From NCBI GenBank assembly GCA_903840165.1, contig CAIMEY010000060.1, positions 26,585 through 90,584 on the forward strand: a stretch of DNA of 64,000 bases, in the 5' to 3' direction. A model generated the notes under the pieces. That model was not told the origin of the DNA. It did no database searches and saw only the letters and a list, made by a program, of their open reading frames with translations. Made by a program: the position numbers and the translations under genes. The stretch's first letter is position 1; each line of letters opens with the position of its first letter. Source of the stretch: an uncultured Myxococcales bacterium. GTDB taxonomy: Bacteria > Myxococcota_A > UBA9042. Shown here piece by piece: positions 44,544 to 53,353 of the stretch.

Positions 44544-46193
44544 ATGCCCCAGTCCTTTGACGCCATCGTCGTCGGTTCGGGCGCTGGCGGAGGCATGGCC
44601 GCCTACGTTCTGGCGAAAAACGGCTGGAAAGTCGCGCTCATCGAGAAGGGGCGCAACGCCTATCCGACCCTGGCTCAGCCGGTGTTGCGTGGCTCCCTGT
44701 TTGGCAATGACGAAGTGCGAAATCGCCGTTCTTACGGTTTTCACGACGCTTTTATCGAGCCCCGCACCTATCGCGCTGACCCTACGGCTGTAGCCCAACC
44801 GGCAGCGATTCAGCCCTTGGGTGTCACTGTGGGCGGCGGGACAGTCTTTTACGATGGCGATTGTCCCCGTGTTCAGGCCGCTGATCTGAAACTACTTTCC
44901 ACGTTTGGGCCGGTCGCAGGTGCCAACATCGTCGATTGGCCTCTGACCTACGCCGAGTTGGCTCCGCACTACGACCAGGTCGAACAACTGATAGGTGTCC
45001 AAGGGTTAGCCGGAGCCGATCCCTTCGCCGAGCCGCGCAATCCGTACCCCATGCCGCCAGGCCGCCGCCCCAAGGCAGCCAGCCTGCTATCGGCTGGAGC
45101 AAAAGCGCTTGGATTACATCCACATCCGATGCCAATGGCCAACAACTCTATCGCGTATCGGGGACGTCCCGCCTGCGTGGACTGCGGCTTTTGCCATTGC
45201 GGTTGCCCTATTGACGCCAAGGGCTCCACCGCCGTCACAGTCATCCGCGACGCGCTCCTCACGGGCAATCTCACTTTGATGGCAGAGACTTGCGTGACAA
45301 AGGTGCTGGTCAACGATGCTGGCGACCACTGCACCGGCGTTACAATTCTCGGCCCGGACGGCAGCTCGGCCACGCTAACCGCCAAGCATGTGGTCGTAGC
45401 AACAAATGCCATTGAAACGCCACGGCTTTTGCTGGAGTCGGCGACCCCAAATCGGCCAAGCGGACTTGGCAATAGTAGTGGAGCCCTTGGGCATAACCTT
45501 ATGTTTCATATCGTCTTCTCGGCCATCGGCGTCTTCGACTCGGAAATTCGCTCCTACCGCAGCCGAGTCGTTACCCACGCGCTGGGCGATTTCACTGTGC
45601 CCGACGGGAGTTCCGACTGGGTGCGCGGCGGCTATGTCGAACTAGGCGGGCAGATCCAACCCATCGAAGAGGGCACCAAGTACCCGCGCGCCATGCACAA
45701 AGCGCTGATGACCAAGGGGCCCTATCGACGGCGAATCGCGTCGGTATCGATGATGGGCGAGGACCTGCCCCAATCGCAGAACCGTGTGGAACTCGATGAA
45801 AAAGTGCGGGATGTCTATGGCCGCCCGGTCCCGAGAATTACGTACGTCCGCCACGCCCACGACCAGGCAGTGGTCGACCGTTACATGCCGAAACTCATGG
45901 CGATTGCCACGGCGGCGGGGGCGCTCAACGCCATGCCGATTGACTTTGTTCAGCAAGATGGAATGCCGGACACCAAGCACCTGCTAGGCACGGCGCGGAT
46001 GGGCGATGACCCCCAGAATTCGGTGACAGATCGCTGGGGTAGGGTGCATGACCTCGACAACCTGTGGCTGGCCGACGGCAGTGTGTTTCCGACCTCGACG
46101 GCCTTCAACCCGACCTTGACCCAGCAAGCGCTGGCCCACCGGATGGCCTGCTATCTCGTTGATCCGTCAGGGCTTGGTCAGGTGCTGCCATGA
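44544..46193 (+). CDS. GMC-family FAD oxidoreductase (gluconate dehydrogenase large-subunit-like)
   Basis: 549 residues. The FAD dinucleotide loop is VVGSGAGGGMAAYVLA with a Glu two strands later (LIEKGRN). The GMC middle region has VGGGTVFYDGD and DWPLTYAELAPHYDQVE. CVDCGFCHCGCPIDAKGS near 211 is a Cys-rich segment seen in this subfamily, perhaps a metal or cluster site. The C-terminal signature is HLLGTARMGDDP ... LWLADGSVFPTSTAFNPTLT. It probably oxidises a sugar, sugar acid or alcohol in the periplasm, carried out by the exported subunit 3. Its stop overlaps the cytochrome gene start (ATGA). Confidence 0.92.
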   Translation: MPQSFDAIVVGSGAGGGMAAYVLAKNGWKVALIEKGRNAYPTLAQPVLRGSLFGNDEVRNRRSYGFHDAFIEPRTYRADPTAVAQPAAIQPLGVTVGGGTVFYDGDCPRVQAADLKLLSTFGPVAGANIVDWPLTYAELAPHYDQVEQLIGVQGLAGADPFAEPRNPYPMPPGRRPKAASLLSAGAKALGLHPHPMPMANNSIAYRGRPACVDCGFCHCGCPIDAKGSTAVTVIRDALLTGNLTLMAETCVTKVLVNDAGDHCTGVTILGPDGSSATLTAKHVVVATNAIETPRLLLESATPNRPSGLGNSSGALGHNLMFHIVFSAIGVFDSEIRSYRSRVVTHALGDFTVPDGSSDWVRGGYVELGGQIQPIEEGTKYPRAMHKALMTKGPYRRRIASVSMMGEDLPQSQNRVELDEKVRDVYGRPVPRITYVRHAHDQAVVDRYMPKLMAIATAAGALNAMPIDFVQQDGMPDTKHLLGTARMGDDPQNSVTDRWGRVHDLDNLWLADGSVFPTSTAFNPTLTQQALAHRMACYLVDPSGLGQVLP

Positions 46194-46762
46194 AAGCGCG
46201 TTACCTATTGAGTGCCGCCCTGCTGCTGGCGGCCGGTGCGCTTTGGGCCGATACCGCGACGGATGATTTGGCCAAAGCCGGGATTGGTGCAGACTTGGCA
46301 GTTACTCCAGCTTGCGGCCAGTGCCATCTCGAGATTGCAAAAGATTTTGCGCGGTTGTCGACACATTCCTTGCTATACGACTGCAACCGGTGTCACGTGG
46401 TCGCCGATGCGCTGGCGGGCAAGGGGCACGCAACTTCGACGACCTGCGCCGAATGCCACAGTGAGAAAAGCCATCCAGATTCAGCGGGTTGTCAGAACTG
46501 TCATGCTGTTCATGGCTCGCGCAATGCGGCGTTGATCCGCGATGCGCTGGTCATTGCGCAGACCGTGACCGCCGTGGACTATCAACTGCCGTTGGGCAAC
46601 GATCCCCAGGGCCTAGCGCACGGTGGGCGCGGAATCTGTGAGACGTGCCACACAAAGACAAAATATTACAGCGCGTTGGCTCTAGGGGCCCCTCACCCGA
46701 CGGCCTACTGCGGTACCTGCCACGACCACCAAGCTGGCTTTGCGGGCGGGGAGCCGTTTTGA
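46190..46762 (+). CDS. Periplasmic six-heme c-type cytochrome
   Basis: 190 residues. A Sec signal ends ALWA near residue 20. Six CxxCH sites are visible: CGQCH, CNRCH, CAECH, CQNCH, CETCH and CGTCH. Spacing is as in NapC/NrfH-like or DmsE-type multiheme proteins. It should take electrons from the GMC flavoprotein encoded just upstream, with which it overlaps by four bases. The usual partner of gluconate dehydrogenase is a three-heme cytochrome, so a six-heme one is a variant. Confidence 0.93.
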   Translation: MKARYLLSAALLLAAGALWADTATDDLAKAGIGADLAVTPACGQCHLEIAKDFARLSTHSLLYDCNRCHVVADALAGKGHATSTTCAECHSEKSHPDSAGCQNCHAVHGSRNAALIRDALVIAQTVTAVDYQLPLGNDPQGLAHGGRGICETCHTKTKYYSALALGAPHPTAYCGTCHDHQAGFAGGEPF

Positions 46763-46823
46763 CGAGCCCGAGGTGCGCCGAAAGCCTGGCAGTAGATGTT
46801 GAAATTCGCAAGGATCCCTCAAA

Positions 46824-47756
46824 GTGAAGTCTTTGTTTGTCAACATTATTCTTTGCGTCGTCGTTCTTGGTACGTTTCTGCTTATTCCATCAGCATATGC
46901 CGGGTCCAAGCGGCCAAAGGTGTCCCATCGCGCCCGCGTCCACCGTGGGCATCGCCCGCCGTCGTTCACCGCCGACTCACCGCCGGGCCAGTGCAGCTTG
47001 CGTCGTAAGCCGGCGCTATTCCGAGATAACCAGGCCACGTTCGCGGCGCGCCACCACATTTCTCTGCCTGAACTGCGGCACCTCAATGGGCTTTCGGTGG
47101 ACGAACCGCTGCGGCACCGGCACAATTACGTTGTTGCGCAAGGAGAAATTGGCGAACGTTTGGTGTCTGGCGAGTCCTTGGGGCCGAGCAATGCGGCGCT
47201 CATCGTCGTCGACCCCTCGCGCGCTTGGGGGCAACCGCATGTGGTTGCGGCCCTGCGCAATGCGGCGGCGCAGGTGCAGACCGTGGCACCAGGGCCGCGG
47301 CTAGCTGTCGAAGATATCTCAATGCCTAAGGGTGGTTGCATGGCGCCGCACCGAGAGCACCGCGGGGGGCTGGAGGTCGACGCCGGGCTGTTCCATCACC
47401 AGGAATACAAGCACTTGCATGCCGGTACCGCAGGCAGCATGGACGTACGGCGCGAGTGGCTCTTTCTGCGGGCCATTGAAAACACGCACCATTTACGCAA
47501 GGTGCTGTTGGACCGGCGTTTGATCGGGCGACTGCGCAGCCACGCGCAGAAGTTGGGCGAACCTGCCCAGGTAATTCGCGCTTGGTTTGGTCGCGGTGGC
47601 CTATTTCGTCCTGCAGCAGGCCACGACAATCACACGCATTTGCAGTTTCATTGCCCCAAGGCGGGGTGTGGTCGGCCCGCGCAAGTTGACCTGCCGGAAG
47701 CCACCACGGCGGAGGCGGCGCCTGCCCAGACCGGGGCAAAACCCGCCAAACCGTAA
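46824..47756 (+). CDS. mepA: Penicillin-insensitive murein endopeptidase (MepA, M74 family) with LysM-like region
   Basis: 310 residues from GTG 46824. A Sec signal ends SAYA near residue 26. Residues about 70-110 resemble LysM (ATFAARHHISLPELRHLNGL). The M74 zinc sites are HREHRGGLEVDAG (about 174-186) and GHDNHTHLQFHCP (about 262-274), matching the family's H-x6-D and H-x-H arrangement. The family cleaves the D-Ala-meso-DAP crosslink of peptidoglycan. A Pro/Ala tail ends the protein. It lies 61 bases after the cytochrome gene, perhaps cotranscribed, though not functionally related as far as seen. Confidence 0.9.
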   Translation: MKSLFVNIILCVVVLGTFLLIPSAYAGSKRPKVSHRARVHRGHRPPSFTADSPPGQCSLRRKPALFRDNQATFAARHHISLPELRHLNGLSVDEPLRHRHNYVVAQGEIGERLVSGESLGPSNAALIVVDPSRAWGQPHVVAALRNAAAQVQTVAPGPRLAVEDISMPKGGCMAPHREHRGGLEVDAGLFHHQEYKHLHAGTAGSMDVRREWLFLRAIENTHHLRKVLLDRRLIGRLRSHAQKLGEPAQVIRAWFGRGGLFRPAAGHDNHTHLQFHCPKAGCGRPAQVDLPEATTAEAAPAQTGAKPAKP

Positions 47757-47836
47757 AGTCTATCGTTACAAAGGGTTGACTGAGTGGGCCCCAGGGCGGC
47801 TGGGGGCGATGGGATTGGGCTGTGAATCTGCAGAAA

Positions 47837-47853
47837 CCGCTTGGTGCAAGCGG
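47837..47853. terminator. Bidirectional hairpin between convergent genes
   Basis: CCGCTTG (47837-47843) pairs with CAAGCGG (47847-47853) around GTG. On the plus strand ACTTTACT follows; on the minus strand TTTCT follows. It lies 80 bases after mepA and 47 bases from the end of the Crp/Fnr gene. Confidence 0.55.
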
Positions 47854-47855
47854 AC

Positions 47856-47875
47856 TTTACTCTAAGGGCCCCTAC
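47856..47875 (-). repeat. Dispersed repeat copy
   Basis: On the minus strand, GTAGGGGCCCTTAGAGTAAA. It directly follows the hairpin between mepA and the Crp/Fnr gene. Confidence 0.6.
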
Positions 47876-47899
47876 TAGATTCGCGAGGGTTCGAAACAA

Positions 47900-48619
47900 C
47901 TAACTAGCTGAAATAGCAGCCAATTTCAATAGAGGCTGTGCCTGTAGGACCTGCAAGCGCCGCCCCTGTCCAGAAATCCACATCTTTTTGCGGAAGTCAG
48001 CCAACACGCGGCACAGCGTCTCAGGCGTCAGCGCCAGCGACCGCGCGACGTCTCCCTGCGTGAACCCATGGGCGCTTGCCAGCCACTGCGGCAGGGTTTG
48101 CACCATGAACCGGGCAACGCGTTCTTCGGCACGGCGCGAAGCAAATTCAGCAACTTGTCCACGCAGGCGGTCTGCGTCTTCGCCGAGTAATCGCAGTAGC
48201 GCCAGGGCCAAGCCAGGCTGTTCCGGGAGCAGCAAACGCAGGGAAGTGGCTGTCGCGGTGCAGCATTGGACCGTGCCACAGGCGGTCGCCGTAGTCGCGT
48301 GATCGCCGCCAAACAGCGCATTGGCACCGATAACGCCGCCAGAGCCAAGGAAATCAAGGAGAATTTCAGAACCGTCGGCTAGTACGCGGGTCAGGCGCAC
48401 CGACCCCGACCGCACAAAGAAAACGCGTTCTGCGCCATTGCCTTGCACGCACAAGGTCTGGCCAGCTCGGTAGGTCCGGCGGGTCATCGCGGCCGAGACA
48501 GTCACCCAGCTCGACGCGTTTTCCGGGCCTTCAAAGTGCCTAGCACGGACCGGACAGTTGGTGCAATTGTGTGGTTCTACTGTCTTTTCGCTGGTAGGAT
48601 TGGCGAGTGTCGGCCCCAT
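47900..48619 (-). CDS. Crp/Fnr-family transcription regulator
   Basis: 239 residues from ATG 48619; a longer frame to 48988 overlaps the neighbouring gene and is unlikely. The N-terminus has CTNCPVRARHF, as in Fnr-like proteins, with only two clear cysteines, so a 4Fe-4S cluster is doubtful. The cyclic-nucleotide-binding fold is residues about 40-140 (YRAGQTLCVQGNGAERVFFVRSGSVRLTRV, FLGSGGVIGANALFGG). The winged-helix HTH is near 185-215 (FTQGDVARSLALTPETLCRVLADFRKK). Whether it binds cAMP is not decided by the sequence. It is convergent with mepA and lies 124 bases from the amidotransferase gene. Confidence 0.9.
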   Translation of the reverse strand: MGPTLANPTSEKTVEPHNCTNCPVRARHFEGPENASSWVTVSAAMTRRTYRAGQTLCVQGNGAERVFFVRSGSVRLTRVLADGSEILLDFLGSGGVIGANALFGGDHATTATACGTVQCCTATATSLRLLLPEQPGLALALLRLLGEDADRLRGQVAEFASRRAEERVARFMVQTLPQWLASAHGFTQGDVARSLALTPETLCRVLADFRKKMWISGQGRRLQVLQAQPLLKLAAISAS

Positions 48620-48743
48620 GGCATCCCCAAGCGCGCGTGCGCGCCGGCCCAAACGCGAACAACGCTGCACAAGCCGGTGCTTGCAAGCGTGCGCGTCCGG
48701 TCGCTCTGCGTCAAGCAAAGGGCGGCGAGTGATTCGGCAGCGG

Positions 48744-49493
48744 TCAGGCGTGTCCGTGCCCAGACGCCAAGGCGCGCGCCCGCGGTTGCCACCCGGCAGC
48801 ATCAAGCCAGGCACCAAAGACGGCCTGGGCTGCTGCGTGATTGGATGCGGCCCTCTGCCTTGTTTCTGCTGCGATTTCTGCCGCAGCATCCGGGCCCAGC
48901 ACCGTCGCCAACTGCGCCGCGTGAACGCGCAGCCAACGATCGACCAACCGCGGGTCGACCTCCAAGTGAAACTGCAGACCATAGGCACAGGTACCCAATC
49001 GAAAGGCTTGGTGATTGCAGGTGGGCCCCGTAGCTAGCAGCTCGGCGCCATCGGGCAGGGCGAACGTGTCGCCGTGCCACTGGAAGACGCGTCCTGCGCT
49101 ACCAAGGGGGCGGAGAACCGGGTCGAGTTGGCCCGCAGACGTCAAACTAAGCGGAGTCCAGCCCAATTCTGGTACATTGCGTCCCACCTGGGCCCCATGC
49201 GCGTGCGCTAGCAGTTGAGCGCCCAGACAAATGCCGAGCACAGGCATCGCCTGCGCGCACGCCTGACGCAAAAGTGTTTGCTCCGTGCCGAGATGGGGGT
49301 GCTTTTCGACGTCGTCGACGTTCATCGGCCCACCGAGCACGATCAGCGCGTCGTACCCGTCCAACTCCGGCATGGCGTCCGGTTCACGGCCGAAATTCAC
49401 GTAACGGATTCGTATCTTTCGCGAACGCAGCAATGGGTCAAGGCTGCCGAGCGGCTCATAGGCGACATGCTGGAACACCAGGACCCGACGCAT
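48744..49493 (-). CDS. Class I glutamine amidotransferase (GMP-synthase-like, GuaA-type domain only)
   Basis: 249 residues from ATG 49493. The GATase1 triad is present: nucleophile Cys in GICLGAQ near 85, and His-x-Glu in FHLEVD near 175. LVLGG-like LIVLGGPMNVDD, VFQWHGDTF and NHQAFRLG are typical of the stand-alone GMP-synthase-like (COG0518) proteins. These often cleave gamma-glutamyl compounds or supply ammonia to a partner; no synthetase partner is nearby. The upstream gene, on the plus strand, begins at 49753. Confidence 0.9.
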   Translation of the reverse strand: MRRVLVFQHVAYEPLGSLDPLLRSRKIRIRYVNFGREPDAMPELDGYDALIVLGGPMNVDDVEKHPHLGTEQTLLRQACAQAMPVLGICLGAQLLAHAHGAQVGRNVPELGWTPLSLTSAGQLDPVLRPLGSAGRVFQWHGDTFALPDGAELLATGPTCNHQAFRLGTCAYGLQFHLEVDPRLVDRWLRVHAAQLATVLGPDAAAEIAAETRQRAASNHAAAQAVFGAWLDAAGWQPRARALASGHGHA

Positions 49494-49752
49494 CCTCTGC
49501 CTCGCAAGCCATGTAATCGGCTGCAGCTTCGCTACCTTGCGGGCAGTAGCCTTGGCCGTCAAGTTTCGCTAGAGCCGGGAACTAGCCGCCCAATGCGGAA
49601 GCTGGGCGAAGGCGCATTGATTTTATTGCAGTTCCTTGCTATCAGGCCCGCGCGCTTGCACCACGGCGCTTGCCCGCGTACCGTCCAAGCCTTGATGCGT
49701 GCAGGAGGATTGATTGGCACAAAGTCGGCGCCCACCGTGCAGTCTTGGTCAG

Positions 49753-50781
49753 ATGCGCCTATCGCCGCCAGCGGTCTGGTGTCTGTTGGTGATAAGTGTA
49801 TTGAGTTCAATGGGTTGTGCTAGAGGGCTCCTTAGGCTAGGCCCTGCCAGCGCCGATGTTGTCAGCAAGCCTGTGAGCCTGTGCCCGCCGAACAAGAACG
49901 TGCAACAAATCGGCCGGTTGGCGTATCGCGGTGGGGTTGTCTTGACTTGGCCGGGCCGCACCTTTGGTGGCTGGTCCGACTTGGCAATTACCCAGCAAGG
50001 TCAGAATCTTCTTGCGATATCGGACGAGGGCCATTGGCTGTCCGCCCGCTTGAATTGGTCCAACGCAGGTCTGACCGCCCTGCACGATGGCCGGCTGGGT
50101 GTGCTGCCCGGCGAAGACTGCCCGGGCAAATTAGCTTGTGATAGCGAGTCTTTCGCCCTGATGCCAGATGGCTGGCTCGTCGGCTTTGAGCGCAAGGACC
50201 GGCTGCGCCTCTTTGCGTACACCGACCCGCCCTTTGCCCAAGCAGCACGCGCCTTTGCACTGCCGCCGGGGTTGCATGGAGGTGGCAATGACGGGCTCGA
50301 GACTTTGGCGGGACTTCCAGACGGGCGGCTGCTGGCGATCGCGGAAGGGCCGGAAACCGGTGACCCTCACGGCGTTGCTGCGTGGATCTGGCAGGCAGGT
50401 GCCTGGAAAGAGACCGAATATCCGACCGTGCCTTGGTTCCGGCCGACCGGCGCGAGTTGGCTTGAGCCCGACCCAATGGGGGGCGATCGGGTGGTTGTGG
50501 TCGAGCGCTATTGGCGACTTGGGCAAAGTCGTTCGCGGATTGTGCAACTGCGCGTCCCGCCAGCGAAAGAGGCCCTGCCCGTCTCGCTGCAAGTGCAAGA
50601 GTTGGCCCAATTGGCAGAACCCGAATCGGTGGATAACTTTGAAGGAATCACGGCTTGGGAGCAAGGGGGGGAGCGCCGCATCGCGCTGCTGTCAGACGAC
50701 AACTTCCAAGGCAGCCAACGCACGTTGTTGATGACATTTGCTGTTGTTGGTGAATCAAAAAAAGACACATGTAGGCTATAG
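49753..50781 (+). CDS. Phytase-like/esterase-like beta-propeller lipoprotein
   Basis: 342 residues from ATG 49753. A signal is followed by SSMGC near residue 22, an acceptable lipobox. The esterase-like phytase family features are GGWSDLAITQQGQNLLAISDEGHW at the start, SFALMPDGWLVGFERKDRL, DGLETLAGLPDGRLLAIAEG in the middle, and DNFEGITAWEQGGERRIALLSDDNF near the end. The family (DUF4450/phytase-like) is a propeller with acidic metal sites. Substrate unknown. A dispersed repeat copy overlaps the lipobox codons. No close partner is seen. Confidence 0.85.
   Translation: MRLSPPAVWCLLVISVLSSMGCARGLLRLGPASADVVSKPVSLCPPNKNVQQIGRLAYRGGVVLTWPGRTFGGWSDLAITQQGQNLLAISDEGHWLSARLNWSNAGLTALHDGRLGVLPGEDCPGKLACDSESFALMPDGWLVGFERKDRLRLFAYTDPPFAQAARAFALPPGLHGGGNDGLETLAGLPDGRLLAIAEGPETGDPHGVAAWIWQAGAWKETEYPTVPWFRPTGASWLEPDPMGGDRVVVVERYWRLGQSRSRIVQLRVPPAKEALPVSLQVQELAQLAEPESVDNFEGITAWEQGGERRIALLSDDNFQGSQRTLLMTFAVVGESKKDTCRL
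49801..49836 (-). repeat. Dispersed repeat copy inside a coding region
   Basis: On the minus strand CTAAGGAGCCCTCTAGCAC is followed by AACCCATTGAACTCAA. On the plus strand it spans the codons of the lipobox of the propeller lipoprotein. Confidence 0.55.
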
Positions 50782-50786
50782 TAGTG

Positions 50787-50820
50787 TAGGAGCCCTTAGA
50801 GTAAACTCTTTGAACTATAA
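50787..50820 (+). repeat. Dispersed repeat copy
   Basis: TAGGAGCCCTTAGAGTAAAC is followed by TCTTTGAACTATAA. It starts 6 bases after the stop of the propeller lipoprotein and 200 bases before the SGNH lipoprotein. Confidence 0.7.
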
Positions 50821-50989
50821 CCGTATTATCCGAATCCCATCCCCCAATCCCTCAGCGACGATATCTGTCCGCGAAACTCGCCCGGATCCAGCCAGGCTTT
50901 CCCGTGCTGGCGTTTGCGCGTCCGCGGCGGTCGCGGTAGCCTTTACCCGCGAAACGGCCACTACCGCCGTTTGCCTGGAGGATTCTGCC

Positions 50990-51985
50990 ATGAACGTGTT
51001 GCGGTCCGTGTGCCAATTGTCTGTTATTGCAAGTGTCTTGGCTGCTGCCGTGCTGGGCTGTTCAAGCAGTTCCAGCGCCACGGCCACTGGGTCCGATGCC
51101 AGCAGCACCAGCGATGGCAGTGCAGCAGACGCCTCCAACGCGGCCGATGCCGCAATCGACGTGGTCGTTCCAGCGCCGCCCCTGCATAGTTGCCCCACCG
51201 CGGTTTACAAGACCCTTGTGATTGTTGGAGATTCGATTTCCGACGTCGGTGGCAATGGACCAGGGCAGACGCCGTTCTACCGGACACTGCTGGTGCAGAA
51301 TGACGACGCAAAGTACCCGGATTGGAAGGGGATTGACCTCAAGACGTGCTGGGGCCTGGACGCTACGACGCAGGTGGTCAAGGTGTCGAAGGGCGGGGCC
51401 ATCGCGACGCAAGGCAAAAAGCTCGGTCAATCTGTGCTCTTAGACCAAGTGAAGTCAATCCCGACCACGTTGGCGGGGCCCGTCTTGGTGGTAGGCACCA
51501 TCGGTGGCAACGACGCGACGGCCGGATTGGTCCATGTTGTCGCCAACATGCCAGATGCCGAACAGCAGGATATTGCCGACTTCGCCACCGGTTTTGGCGA
51601 CGCGATGACCGAGCTGACCAAACCAGACCGGTTTGGGCCCGGCGTCAAGGCCGATGTTTTAATTACGAATATCTACGATCCGACCGGCGGCAATGGTGAC
51701 TTCACCTACGCCCCCCTGAGCCAGTCCTGCGGCGGCATGTTCGCGATGTGGCCGGACAAGCAGCCGACAGACGGTGCCGTCAAGATGTGGAATGACGCAA
51801 TGACTGCCCAGGCCGCCAAGTTCCCGAGCGTCCACCTGCTCGACATGCACGCATTCTTCCTTGGACATCAAGTGGATACGCCAGACCCAACCAACTGGTT
51901 TCACGACGACTGCATCCACCCCAATGCGGTCGGCCAGGAAGCGATCCGCGAGCTTTTCTGGGCGGCAATGCTTCTGCTGAAGTAA
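50990..51985 (+). CDS. SGNH/GDSL-family hydrolase lipoprotein
   Basis: 331 residues from ATG 50990; TGGAGG lies about 11 bases upstream. The signal ends at lipobox AVLGC near residue 24. A Ser/Ala/Asp-rich linker leads to the catalytic domain: VIVGDSISD holds nucleophile Ser, then GTIGGND (block III Asn) and DDCIHPN (Asp-x-x-His). All four blocks of the family are recognisable, so an active esterase or lipase is probable, on the outside of the cell envelope. Substrate is not shown; acyl or glycan deacetylation is common in the family. Confidence 0.92.
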   Translation: MNVLRSVCQLSVIASVLAAAVLGCSSSSSATATGSDASSTSDGSAADASNAADAAIDVVVPAPPLHSCPTAVYKTLVIVGDSISDVGGNGPGQTPFYRTLLVQNDDAKYPDWKGIDLKTCWGLDATTQVVKVSKGGAIATQGKKLGQSVLLDQVKSIPTTLAGPVLVVGTIGGNDATAGLVHVVANMPDAEQQDIADFATGFGDAMTELTKPDRFGPGVKADVLITNIYDPTGGNGDFTYAPLSQSCGGMFAMWPDKQPTDGAVKMWNDAMTAQAAKFPSVHLLDMHAFFLGHQVDTPDPTNWFHDDCIHPNAVGQEAIRELFWAAMLLLK

Positions 51986-51997
51986 TGTATCAATATC

Positions 51998-52040
51998 CAA
52001 TATTATCAGCAACTTGCCCCTGAGGGCCCCTAACGCGTAA
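51998..52040 (-). repeat. Dispersed repeat copy
   Basis: On the minus strand TTACGCGTTAGGGGCCCTCA (52040-52021) is followed by GGGGCAAGTTGCTG. It lies just after the SGNH hydrolase gene. The core has GGGGCCCTC. Confidence 0.5.
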
Positions 52041-52159
52041 GTGCTGATTATTGCTAGCTGCCACCGCCCGCAATGGCCCCGCCCGCCCGTGGATTCTCGG
52101 TCATCGAGCGCGCCAATGAGCGTAGCCCATGCGGCGGAAGCGTCCGGTCAAGAGCCTAG

Positions 52160-52190
52160 GATAAACAGGCCCTTAGCTCTGAGGGCTCCA
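52160..52190 (-). repeat. Dispersed repeat copy
   Basis: On the minus strand GGAGCCCTCAGAGCTAAGGG followed by CCTGTTTATCC. GGAGCCCTCAGAG is shared exactly with the copy at 32829. It lies 32 bases from the end of the TPR gene. Confidence 0.6.
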
Positions 52191-52221
52191 CACAAAATAG
52201 CCGTCCGGAAACGCGCCGCGG

Positions 52222-53352
52222 CTAGAATCGCCAAGCCACCGTCGCCCCATTGACGGTGGGCAGGACAGCGACACGCGATTTCGGCTGGCGCAGAAGCAAC
52301 CAGACCCCGGCCCCGACACCGACGATGCCAACGCCGGCCAGCACGCCGCCGGTCACGTAGTTGCCATGGATTCGGCTCGCCTCGGTTTGCGCTTGGGTCT
52401 TGGTGTAGACCGCTGCGTGCGAAGGGCTGAGCGCGTCCTGCAAGGTCGAATCATCCCCGTGCGCTTTGATCCAGATGGCCGCCCCCGCCAGCGTCAGAAC
52501 GCCGCCCACGGACAGCACGGCTACGGGAACAATCGGAAACGCTTCGGACTTTGGCGGCTGCACGGGCTTTGGCACCGGCGTCGGCTGCCCGTCCGCTTTC
52601 GCAGCGTCCGGCGTTGTCGCGATCGGCCCCGGGGCCGGGTTGTCGGGCTGTACGGGCGCGGGTTTGTCGGGTTCCGGCTCGTTCTTGGGGGCAACCGGGG
52701 TCGCCTTGGTCGCCAGTTCTTGGCGCCACGCCTGCACCTGGGCCCGGTCTGCAGCGCCTTCGCCCGCCGACGCTAAGTACTTGTCATACGCCGTGATTGC
52801 GTTCGCCGTCTGCCCAGCCAAGTGCAAGGCACGCGCTTGACGCACAAGCCACGCCATCTTGCCGGGGTAGGTCCGCACAGCCTCGGCCCAAAGACCCGCT
52901 GCCGCAGCGTATTGTCCTGACTTTTCAGCGCGATCTGCCTCATCGGCCTTGCGTTCCGCGCGCTTGAGTTGAACGCCCTCGAGCTGCGTCTGCGACTTGG
53001 CCTTGAGGGCCGGATCCATGTCTGGAATAGCCAATAGTTCTCGATACAACTCGTCGGCCCGGTCGATCTTCCCGCCCAGTTGGTACGCCCGAGCGGCATT
53101 GTACAGCGCCGCGCGAGTCTCCTGATCTTGGTGCCAAATTTCCAGATAAAGTTCGCCTGCGCGCTCAAAGTTGCCGGCTTCAAACTCTTTTTGCGCCGCC
53201 CCAATGAGGGCTTGCACGACCTTGCTCTTGCCCGCAGCCGGTGGTGCCGCCATCGACGCGGCCGGCAGTGCGAGGGTCAGCGCCACGGCCATTGCCACTG
53301 CGCGCGGTGCCGCCCGCAACCCCTGACCCTGCTTGCCCATCCAGGTATTCAT
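52222..53352 (-). CDS. TPR-repeat protein with two C-terminal membrane segments
   Basis: 376 residues from ATG 53352, one base after the TAA of the kinase gene, so the two are coupled. A Sec signal (AMAVALTLALPAASMA) is followed by TPR-like helices at about residues 35-185 (EFEAGNFERAGELYLEIWHQDQETRAALYNAARAY, ALHLAGQTANAITAYDKYLAS). A Pro/Ala linker runs to 265. Two hydrophobic segments, VPVAVLSVGGVLTLAGAAIW near 275 and GVLAGVGIVGVGAGVWLLL near 335, bracket a soluble loop. The exported TPR part probably works outside the membrane, with the kinase inside. Similar pairs are common in myxobacteria, but the function is unknown. Confidence 0.8.
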   Translation of the reverse strand: MNTWMGKQGQGLRAAPRAVAMAVALTLALPAASMAAPPAAGKSKVVQALIGAAQKEFEAGNFERAGELYLEIWHQDQETRAALYNAARAYQLGGKIDRADELYRELLAIPDMDPALKAKSQTQLEGVQLKRAERKADEADRAEKSGQYAAAAGLWAEAVRTYPGKMAWLVRQARALHLAGQTANAITAYDKYLASAGEGAADRAQVQAWRQELATKATPVAPKNEPEPDKPAPVQPDNPAPGPIATTPDAAKADGQPTPVPKPVQPPKSEAFPIVPVAVLSVGGVLTLAGAAIWIKAHGDDSTLQDALSPSHAAVYTKTQAQTEASRIHGNYVTGGVLAGVGIVGVGAGVWLLLRQPKSRVAVLPTVNGATVAWRF

Positions 53353-53353
53353 G

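Noticed and set aside
47885..47899. tRNA-like GGGTTCGAAAC
   Set aside because: Flanking bases cannot form the T-arm stem and no acceptor stem or anticodon arm was found.
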